NCBI GenBank assembly: GCA_029260235.1
Contig: JAJDDP010000006.1
Location: 1 to 57,702, forward strand
Direction of reading: 5' to 3'
Length of the DNA: 57,702 nucleotides
From: Phycisphaerae bacterium
GTDB taxonomy: Bacteria > Planctomycetota > Phycisphaerae > UBA1845
Shown: one piece after another, positions 44,501 through 52,083 of the stretch
Numbering within the stretch: the stretch's first letter is position 1
Layout of the letters: each line of letters opens with the position of its first letter
The notes under the pieces: generated by a model
What the model was told of the DNA's origin: nothing
The model's database searches: none
The model's input: the letters and a program-made list of their open reading frames with translations, nothing else
Made by a program: the position numbers and the translations under genes

Positions 44501-45755
44501 GAACCGCATCCGGCAATTGGCCAATGACGAGGCCAGAGATACCATTCGACGATCCATCGGCGAATACATCGATGAAGCACAGCCAAGCGAAAGCTGGGAT
44601 ATCGGGGGTGTACAGGGTTGGGCTCAACGATCATTCAAAGCCTCTATCAGCAAGAACCAACTTCGGCAGATGGATGCCGACGAGATCATGGAATTGCTAT
44701 TCGAGGTGGCGGCTGATTTCTTTGACCGGGCACCATTAGAGGCTGTGGTTAAGTTGGCCGAACCCGAGTATCCCTACACGGCATTGGCATCTTGGGCGCG
44801 GAAGCAATTTGACGTTGAGATCGAAACCTCTGAGCTGGTCAATGCATCCAAAGAGGAAGTCACCGAAAAACTTCGTTCAGACGTTCAGCAAAAATACCGT
44901 CGCCGAGAAATCGCCTATCCGATCGAATACACCATCGCCCGAACCTTGGCGATCGCCGGCCAAGATCCCGGCCAGGTGGTCGCATACCTGATCGCCTGGG
45001 CCAATGCAAAATTTGCTCTGAATTGGCAGCCCGAAGATCTGGTCGGCAAAGACATCCAGCAGGTACACGACGAGCTGCTCAAGATCAATGAAGCCTACTT
45101 CGAGGAAGGCAAACTCGAAGAGGAGATTGACCAGGCGATGTCCAAGCACGCCGGGCAAGCCCTGGTCGAGTGGGCGGCGGGTCGATTCGGACCTGCTTGG
45201 AATGAACAACGCTTCATGGCGGCCGAAGAAGACCAGCGGCGAGACCTACTCATCGATGTTGGCCAGCGCATGCTCCGCTGGGAGTTGGCCATGCTTGAAC
45301 AGCGTGTGGTTCTGCAGCTATACGACCAGTCATGGAAGGACCACCTCTTGGAGATGGACAGGCTTGAGTTGGCTATCAAGCATCGCCCGCTCGCCGGCGA
45401 TCAGACCCATCCGCAGAGCCAGTTTGCCATCGAAGGTCGCGATCTATTCAATCAGATGTGGGAGCGGTTGCGCGAACGCATCGTGGGCGTGATCCTCAAG
45501 CTCCACGCTGGTCCTGCCCGGGACGCTGAAGCAGCACCGCAGGAGCGGCAAATGACGCTCAAACATGCAGACGCAACTAATGCTGGGTTCAGCGGCGCCT
45601 CAGCCGACCAAGAGGCTGCCATGAAGGCCCAAGGCGCCCCTAAGAAGGCGGAGACCATTCGACGCGACCAACCGAAGGTCCGAAGAAACGATCCTTGCCC
45701 ATGCGGCAGCGGTAAGAAATACAAACAATGTTGCGGCAAGAATGCAGCGGCTTGA
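41589..45755 (+). CDS. secA: Preprotein translocase ATPase SecA, enlarged (1,388 residues)
   Basis: SecA drives protein export through SecYEG. E. coli SecA has 901 residues, so this one is about 490 longer. Seen motifs: Walker A [10 protein letters not shown] (~146), DEAD-type [13 protein letters not shown] (~255), [50 protein letters not shown], and the C-terminal zinc site [13 protein letters not shown] (~1368). Three insertions stand out: ~70 residues within ~560-640; a Cys-rich, zinc-ribbon-like segment (~714-800, with CCILC, CAHC and CPISVPC) before [13 protein letters not shown]; and an expanded helical wing domain with about five ~60-residue repeats each starting W-A/C-x3-F/L (~945, 1007, 1065, 1133, 1191). 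The reading frame is uninterrupted. Confidence 0.95.
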   Translation: [1388 protein letters not shown]

Positions 45756-46065
45756 TCTGCTTCTGCTCTGCAGAATGGCCGGCGATTGCCTTCGATAAGC
45801 TGTTCTATCGGAAGGGGCATTCCCACCGAGCGATAACGCGCATCCCCTGCCAACTTGAGGCCCCAATTGTGCCTGGACTTTCCTCTCTGTCGTTCTAGCA
45901 TCTTGAGCTAGTTGCGGCTGCCTGGGGCTGTGTTATGTGGAACTAGGCGGCCATCCTTTCATCCCCACTCACTAAATTGCGATTGGAATTGGCTCGACCA
46001 CGCCGTCTTGGTCGCCGATCAAAAACTTTGTCTCATCTGCAAAATGCCGAAGAGGGAGACGAACA
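45756..46065. other. Gap between secA and the first TadG-like gene
   Basis: An imperfect hairpin near 45784-45815 (CCTTCGATA against TATCGGAAGG) follows secA but lacks a T-run. Nothing else was recognised. The ribosome binding site GGGAG of the next gene is at 46053-46057. Confidence 0.4.
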
Positions 46066-47877
46066 ATGCTGGTGCGCAGAACAAAGAGTAGCGGTCGGGT
46101 GAACCGACGGGGAGTGGTTGCCGCCCAGGTGATCATCATGGGTGGGGTAATTATGGGCTTTGCTGCCTTGGCCGTCGATGTAGGCGCCATGTACAACGCC
46201 AAGGCCGAGCTTCAAAACGCCGCGGATGCTGCCGCATTGGCCGCAGCGGCGAGGTTGGGTACCTATTCGGATGGCGATCCTCTTCTTGCTGCATCCTCAA
46301 CCGCCGTGGAATTTGCTGCCAAGAATACAGTATTCGGCAAATCAATTACCCTTGATGCGGCTGCGGACATCGAGTTTGGCCGAGCGGTTTTTGACAATGG
46401 ATCCAATAACTATACGTTCACGCCAACTACTGTCTTTCCCGATGCTGTTCGAGTTCTAGCACGACGAACGTCGGATTCTCCTGATGGCCCACTGCCTCTG
46501 TATTTCGCCGGAATTTTTGGCAAGAGCAGCTCGGACATTTCGGCTGAGGCAATTGCCATGATGGTGCCGCGCGACATCGCCATCGTGGCGGACCTCTCGG
46601 CGTCTCATAATGACGACAGCGAGCTTCGCCAATATGATCGGACTGACATCAATTTGTTTGAGGTATGGGACAGCTTCCCCGGCGGGATCGATGACTCGCC
46701 GGCGCTTTGGAATGGCTTGGGTTACTCATCAGGGGATGCCCAGGCGGCAGGGCCGGCATGGGGCTATATGCAACGCATGGGGTTCGGCACCGAGGCCATC
46801 AATTCGGGTTACTCGCCCAGTTCAGACTCAGGATTGCTTCACCTGCCGTATGGCCAGGATTGGAACAACGCCAACCTGGAGGGATACCTGGCGAGTTTTC
46901 AAGCCCAAGGGTATAGCCAAACCGAAATCAATGCGATCATGAGCAAGGATTACGACGGCGGCGGAGGCTGGAAATACCGCACAGCCGTTGCCCTGGGCCT
47001 AGCTCAGTGGAACAGCGGAATCTCTGGAGGCCTGTGGCAGAAACAAGGTCTGTCGCCGAGCGACGCTGGCAACGCCAACAGCCAGATAGGCAGCGGGGAG
47101 ACCGAGTGGCTAGCTCGGTTCGGAGACCGCTCGATCTCGGAGTCAAGCAGCATCTTCCTGAACTACATAGACGGATACTCAAGCAGTACTTGGACTTCGA
47201 TGTACAAGGCCAACACCGCCTTCCGCTATCGGTTTGGGGCAAAGACGTTTATCAACTACCTCATGGAGCGGCGGCCTTATCGCGACGAAACGCCTGAGTT
47301 TGCGAACACTCCGGCTCAGCCTATGCAGGCAGTCAAGGACTCGGTCGGCGAGATGATGCAGGTCATCGCAGATCAGGAAACCGGCGATCTGGTCTCCCTG
47401 GAAGTCTACGCCACTACCGGGCGGCATGAAATCGATCTAACTTCGGACTATTCATCTGTGGCGGATCGAATGACTGAACTACAGGCTGGCCACTATGACG
47501 TCTGGACGAACATGGGCGGCGGAATCGAAAAGGGTGTCGAAGAATTGACCGGGGCTCGGTCAAGGAGTGCTGCCCGCAAAGTGATGATTGTCCTGACCGA
47601 CGGCAAAGCCAATGTCAATTCAAGCGGCGGGACAGGCGACTACACGAACGGCCCAATTTATGCCGTCGATGCAGCGAGGGTAGCCGCCATCGAAGGCATC
47701 CAGATTTTTGCGGTGAGCGTCGGAGTTGATGCGGACACTAGTGTCATGGATGAGATTGCGACGGTTGGTGGCGGCCTCCACTTTCACGCCGAAGGATCAA
47801 TTGATGAGTACAGCGAGCAGCTTGCGGAGATCTTCGCCATCCTAGGTGGTAAGAGACCTATCGCGTTGATCAAATAG
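46066..47877 (+). CDS. TadG-like VWA protein, copy 1
   Basis: A 603-residue protein. The N-terminus is TadE/G-like: basic residues, GVVAAQVIIMGGVIMGFAAL and AVDVGAMYNAKAELQNAADA, as in Flp-pilus proteins. The von Willebrand A domain has MIDAS residues DLSAS (Asp176, Ser178, Ser180), the threonine in WTNMGGGIEKG and TDG (Asp512). Between the first MIDAS strand and the next helix (~185-420) lies a ~235-residue insert with aromatic repeats (WNGLGY, WNNANLEGYLASFQAQGYSQ). It is likely inner-membrane anchored with the VWA domain outside. It is a tandem paralogue of the gene at 48316. The start has GGGAG 8 nt upstream. A terminator follows. No other Tad gene is nearby. Confidence 0.87.
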   Translation: MLVRRTKSSGRVNRRGVVAAQVIIMGGVIMGFAALAVDVGAMYNAKAELQNAADAAALAAAARLGTYSDGDPLLAASSTAVEFAAKNTVFGKSITLDAAADIEFGRAVFDNGSNNYTFTPTTVFPDAVRVLARRTSDSPDGPLPLYFAGIFGKSSSDISAEAIAMMVPRDIAIVADLSASHNDDSELRQYDRTDINLFEVWDSFPGGIDDSPALWNGLGYSSGDAQAAGPAWGYMQRMGFGTEAINSGYSPSSDSGLLHLPYGQDWNNANLEGYLASFQAQGYSQTEINAIMSKDYDGGGGWKYRTAVALGLAQWNSGISGGLWQKQGLSPSDAGNANSQIGSGETEWLARFGDRSISESSSIFLNYIDGYSSSTWTSMYKANTAFRYRFGAKTFINYLMERRPYRDETPEFANTPAQPMQAVKDSVGEMMQVIADQETGDLVSLEVYATTGRHEIDLTSDYSSVADRMTELQAGHYDVWTNMGGGIEKGVEELTGARSRSAARKVMIVLTDGKANVNSSGGTGDYTNGPIYAVDAARVAAIEGIQIFAVSVGVDADTSVMDEIATVGGGLHFHAEGSIDEYSEQLAEIFAILGGKRPIALIK

Positions 47878-48315
47878 CCGCAGAGAAAGATTGATTGGCC
47901 TATGCCGGCCAACCAATCGATACTCAATCAACCAGCTATGCCAGCCTGGACCTCCTAGGGCCAGGCTGGTTTCGTTCCTACTGACCGGGCATGGATCGCT
48001 CGGCTGAGCGGCCAATCTGCCGATTGCCTGCGACGATCATTCCTGGCGGTTCTATGACCGTCTCGCACGGCGGACGGTTACGGCTTCAAGGTCCCATAGG
48101 CCCTGCACATCTATGAATCGATGCTAAATCTCAATTTCCTGTCGGATTTAGCACTCAAGCATATCGTAGCGTTAGTAAAGACGCATGGGGGGAGAACTAG
48201 GTAGAACAGAATGGCCGCCTATATCTGCTCGCGGTGCTTCCACGGAATGGTCATCGGTGAGCACCCTTGATCTTTCCATTGGTCTTGCGAGTTCGAGTGC
48301 TGTGAAGGGAGAATA
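47878..48315. other. Gap between the two TadG-like genes
   Basis: It contains a terminator (47941-47976). The remaining ~340 bp, which must carry a promoter for copy 2, show no clear repeat of the region upstream of copy 1 and no gene. Confidence 0.5.
47941..47976 (+). terminator. Rho-independent terminator of TadG-like copy 1
   Basis: A perfect 9-bp stem (CCAGCCTGG, CCAGGCTGG) with an 11-nt loop is followed by TTTCGTT, 63 bp after the stop. Confidence 0.85.
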
Positions 48316-50130
48316 ATGATGTGGTCAGCGAGAAGGAAAGAACGTGGTACTGGGAAGAGAAAAGGATTTGTTGCAGCCCAAGTGATTGTCTCCGGCGTGG
48401 TGATCATGGGCTTTGCGGCGTTATCCATTGATGTAGGAGCCATGTATAACGCCAAGGCTGAGCTTCAGCGCACGGCGGATGCTGCTGCATTGGCGGCTGC
48501 TGCGAGCTTGAGCGATTACTCGCAGGGCGATCCGCTTCAGACTGCGACCGAGACGGCCTTGGAGTACGCGGCCAAGAACACGATTTTGGGCGAGTCGGTG
48601 GCCCTGGATCCCAACGTGGACATCCAATTTGGTCGGGCGAATTTCGACGACGTTTCGAACACCTACACCTTCACGCCATCGAACATAGTTCCCGACGCCA
48701 TACGAATCCAAGTTCGGCGAACTGCGGATTCTCCAAATGGCGCCCTGCCGCTCTATTTTGCCGGAGTTCTTGGTAAGAGCTATACGGACATCTCGGCAGA
48801 GGCCATCGCCATCATGGTGCCGCGTGATATTGCCATCGTGGCGGACCTTTCCGGGTCACACAACGATGACAGCGAGCTTCGTCACTACGCCGATACGGAC
48901 ATCAATATGTTTGAGGTGTGGGACGATTTCCCCGGTGGGATCGATGATTCTCCGGCGCTCTGGAATGGGCTTGGCTACTCTGAGGGCGATCCGCAAGCGG
49001 CAGGGCCGGCCTGGGGCTACATGCAGCATATGGGCTTTGGGACCGAGACCATCAATGGTGGCTACTCGCCAGCCTCTGATGCCGGTCTCGTGAAACTCTC
49101 ATACAACCAGGATTGGAACAACGCCAGCGTGGAATCGTACCTATCCAGCTTCCAAGCCCAAGGATACAGCCAGAACGAAATCAACGCGATAATGAGTAAG
49201 AGTTATGATAGTAGTGGTGCGTGGCAGTATCGCACGTCCGTCGCGCTGGGTTTGGCCCGTTGGGACAGCGGCATACCGGGAGGGTTGTGGGAGAAACTGG
49301 GCATACCGCCCGGCGATGCCGGCAACGGCAACGGCTGGGTTGGCAGCAGCGAAACTGAGTGGGCGGTTCCCTTTGGCGATCGCTCGCTTTCGGAATCTCG
49401 CAGCATCTTCCTTGACTACATTAATGGATACGCGAACAAGACCTGGACTCAGATGTACAATGCCAATTCGGATTTTCGATATCGTTTCGGCGCAAAGACG
49501 TTCATGAACTATCTGATGGAACGCCGCCCATACGCGGACGACACGCCTGAGTTTGCCAATGCCCAGGCTCAGCCAATGCAAGCGGTCAAAGATTCAGTGG
49601 CTCAAATGATCAATGTCATTACCGATCTGGAGACGGATGATCTGGTGTCCCTTGAAATCTATGGGACGACGGCCCGGCACGAGGTCGATCTCACCACGGA
49701 TTATGCCTCCATCGCTGATCGCCTAAACGAGCTTCAGGCAGCCAACTATGACAGTTGGACGAACATGGGCGGCGGAATCGAAAAGGGTATGGAAGAACTG
49801 ACCGGCACCCGTGCCCGCGGTGCCTCGCGCAAGGTGATGATCGTGCTAACCGACGGCAAGGCCAATGTGAATGCCGACGGCAATACCGGCGATTACACCA
49901 ACGGCCCGATCTATGCACTCAAGGAAGCACAACAGGCAGCCAACGCGGGGATCCAGATCTTCGCGGTAAGCGTTGGGGTTGATTCGGATTCGAGCCTTAT
50001 GGAGGAGATCGCTGTGATTGGCGAGGGCGTCCACTTCCACGCTGAAGGTTCGATAGACCAATACAGCGCCCAGCTTGAGGAGATTTTCAACACGCTGGGC
50101 GGCAAGAGGCCTGTCGAGCTGATCAGGTAG
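48316..50130 (+). CDS. TadG-like VWA protein, copy 2
   Basis: A 604-residue paralogue of the gene at 46066, aligned end to end with only minor gaps. Domain order is identical: TadE/G N-terminus (FVAAQVIVSGVVIMGFAALS), VWA MIDAS DLSGS (Asp177, Ser179, Ser181), ~235-residue insert, then the TNMGGGIEKG and LTDGKANVN motifs. Differences cluster in the insert (for example YSPASDAGLVKLSYNQDWN against YSPSSDSGLLHLPYGQDWN). The start is ATG 48316 (or 48319) with GGGAG upstream. Its separate terminator and the terminator of copy 1 suggest independent transcription. Role: a probable pilus- or envelope-associated adhesion protein. Confidence 0.87.
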   Translation: MMWSARRKERGTGKRKGFVAAQVIVSGVVIMGFAALSIDVGAMYNAKAELQRTADAAALAAAASLSDYSQGDPLQTATETALEYAAKNTILGESVALDPNVDIQFGRANFDDVSNTYTFTPSNIVPDAIRIQVRRTADSPNGALPLYFAGVLGKSYTDISAEAIAIMVPRDIAIVADLSGSHNDDSELRHYADTDINMFEVWDDFPGGIDDSPALWNGLGYSEGDPQAAGPAWGYMQHMGFGTETINGGYSPASDAGLVKLSYNQDWNNASVESYLSSFQAQGYSQNEINAIMSKSYDSSGAWQYRTSVALGLARWDSGIPGGLWEKLGIPPGDAGNGNGWVGSSETEWAVPFGDRSLSESRSIFLDYINGYANKTWTQMYNANSDFRYRFGAKTFMNYLMERRPYADDTPEFANAQAQPMQAVKDSVAQMINVITDLETDDLVSLEIYGTTARHEVDLTTDYASIADRLNELQAANYDSWTNMGGGIEKGMEELTGTRARGASRKVMIVLTDGKANVNADGNTGDYTNGPIYALKEAQQAANAGIQIFAVSVGVDSDSSLMEEIAVIGEGVHFHAEGSIDQYSAQLEEIFNTLGGKRPVELIR

Positions 50131-50189
50131 CCCAATAGGCCGGTCGGATCACATGGCCCCCATGGCCTTCACGTACTTAAGATGAACAC

Positions 50190-50226
50190 GCCCGTCCGGC
50201 TCTTGATGCCGGGCGGGCTGTCTTGT
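50190..50226 (+). terminator. Rho-independent terminator of TadG-like copy 2
   Basis: An 11-bp GC-rich stem (50190-50200 and 50208-50218, one G:T pair) with a 7-nt loop is followed by TGTCTTGTT. It lies between two convergent genes and may serve both. Confidence 0.85.
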
Positions 50227-50246
50227 TGATATTCCGAAGGTTCCCC

Positions 50247-50624
50247 TCAATCGTTCTTGTTGCCTTCTTCGAACTGCCTGCGAACCAGATAATCCAAGGC
50301 GACAGCCATGCTTTTTCGGTAAGACATGGATCCCAACATCAAAGCCAAGGCGCCGCCGAACATCACTATCCGCATGAACCAGTCGGTGGGCTGCCAGATG
50401 AACCACATCATTCCGAAGAACAAGCCAGTAATTACGACCGTGCTAATGTACATGAAGCCGAAAGTGTCTCCGTCATTGGCTTCGTGTATGTGTTGGCACT
50501 TGGGGCAACGGTCATGCAGGCTGCACCATGATTCAAAGAGCGGCGATTGACCACAAGCAGGGCACACACGACCGATGGCCCGCTTGAAGATCGTGGAATA
50601 GTGCGCAGAACCAGGGGCCGTCAC
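50247..50624 (-). CDS. DUF983 zinc-ribbon membrane protein
   Basis: A 125-residue protein of the DUF983 family. Two CxxC pairs (CPACGQSPLF and RCPKCQHIHE) form a zinc ribbon before two membrane helices (~54-73 and ~82-98). The GTG start at 50624 has GGAG 7 nt upstream. Family members occur widely in proteobacteria and planctomycetes and have no established function. It is convergent with TadG-like copy 2. Confidence 0.85.
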   Translation of the reverse strand: MTAPGSAHYSTIFKRAIGRVCPACGQSPLFESWCSLHDRCPKCQHIHEANDGDTFGFMYISTVVITGLFFGMMWFIWQPTDWFMRIVMFGGALALMLGSMSYRKSMAVALDYLVRRQFEEGNKND

Positions 50625-50704
50625 GACTCAACTCCGCGCTACAGCCAGGGCGATATCCAGCGACCTACCGAGCATCAAGGCAGGAAACGATGAATGCATT
50701 GCGA

Positions 50705-51826
50705 TCATCTAGATTGGGCGATCTTGCAGAGCAGGTCACAGCCGGCTTCGATCTTCGCATCCGACAAGGCATAGCTGATGCGGAAGTGCGTATCGCGATC
50801 ACTGAACACATTGCCCGGAATAACCAGGATGTTGTTCTTGATACCCTCTTCGACAAACGCGGTGCCGCTCTTGAACCCAGCCGGCGATTTGGGGTAGATG
50901 AAGAACCCTCCGCCGGGGCGAACGAATTCAAACACGCCCTCCAACTTGGAGAGGACCAGATCTCGCTTGCGGCGGTAGTTGGTAACTTGCTCTGATATGT
51001 CGCTGTTTAGCGCGGTGATGCAAGCCTCTTGAGCCATGTGCGGTGCGCAGACGAAGGTGTACTGTTGCAGCTTGGCCATTTCAGCGATTACCGCTTCAGG
51101 GCCTGCAGCATAACCCATGCGCCAGCCGGTCATACCGTAGCTCTTGCCAAAACCTCGCAGCAAGAGCGTTCGCTCTGGAGCGAAGGGAACGGGACTCGGC
51201 GCCGGTTCATCGTAGCAGAGCAGGTCGTAGATTTCGTCGCTGATGAGGAGCAGGTCATGCTTTCTAGCCAGCTCCGCCATGGCCTTCATGTCTTCTTTCG
51301 AAGCGATGATGCCGGTTGGGTTGGCTGGCGAATTGATCAGGATCGCTTTTGTCTTCGGGGTGATGGCTGACTCAAATCGATCGAGATGGAGGCGAAAGTC
51401 ATCATAGATACTCACCTTGACTGGCTTGCCTCCAGCTAGATTAACCAGGTGTGGATAGGATACGAAGTGAGGATCTGCCATCAGCACTTCGTCGCCGGGA
51501 TTCAGGCAAGCCATCATAGCTAAGACCAGCCCACCAGAGACGCCGCTGGTCACAAAGACCGAAGGCTCCCAATCCAACTCTGCCTTAAGCTTGGCCGAAA
51601 TCGTCTTGCGTAATTCCGGCAGACCATGGGTAACGGTGTAGCCGTTCCTGCCCTCTTGGATGCATTTGATCGCGGCGGCTTTGATCGGTTCGGGCGTGTC
51701 GAAATCGGGCTGCCCCATGGACATGTCGATGGGGTTGGTCATCGAAGCCGCCAGATCGAAAATTCGTCGTATCCCAGACGAACCGATGCTGGCTACGCGC
51801 TCTGCCACAAACTGCTTGCCGGTCAT
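50705..51826 (-). CDS. Class I/II aminotransferase (aspartate aminotransferase type)
   Basis: A 373-residue fold-type I PLP enzyme. Motifs are DMSMGQPDFDTPEPI, GRNGYTVTHGLPELR, SPANPTG, ISDEIYD and the PLP lysine site RGFGKSYGMTGWRMGY (Lys228), and the substrate-carboxylate Arg is in FRISYALSD. It is closest to the AspC/Iγ-type aspartate or aromatic aminotransferases; exact substrates are not resolved. The ATG at 51826 has GAGG 5 nt upstream, preferred over a longer frame to 51868. Confidence 0.9.
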   Translation of the reverse strand: MTGKQFVAERVASIGSSGIRRIFDLAASMTNPIDMSMGQPDFDTPEPIKAAAIKCIQEGRNGYTVTHGLPELRKTISAKLKAELDWEPSVFVTSGVSGGLVLAMMACLNPGDEVLMADPHFVSYPHLVNLAGGKPVKVSIYDDFRLHLDRFESAITPKTKAILINSPANPTGIIASKEDMKAMAELARKHDLLLISDEIYDLLCYDEPAPSPVPFAPERTLLLRGFGKSYGMTGWRMGYAAGPEAVIAEMAKLQQYTFVCAPHMAQEACITALNSDISEQVTNYRRKRDLVLSKLEGVFEFVRPGGGFFIYPKSPAGFKSGTAFVEEGIKNNILVIPGNVFSDRDTHFRISYALSDAKIEAGCDLLCKIAQSR

Positions 51827-52083
51827 GATTACCTCGTTGTATCTATTAGCTATGGCGGCGGTGCCCAACTGGTGCGGCCTCGCACCGTAGTCCTCGGATT
51901 CTCCGCAGACAGCAGTTAGGATAATCTCTACCCCACGGCTTGGCGAGTCCGACCCGCGACAGGCGCCACATTTTTGAAGGGACTCCTAGACGCGTTCGGG
52001 CTTATCGGCGACATTGTCTTGGCGGACTAGGCCTGCGTGCGGCCGCTCGGCTCTAGCCTGGGCGATGAGGAATCCATCGCAGA

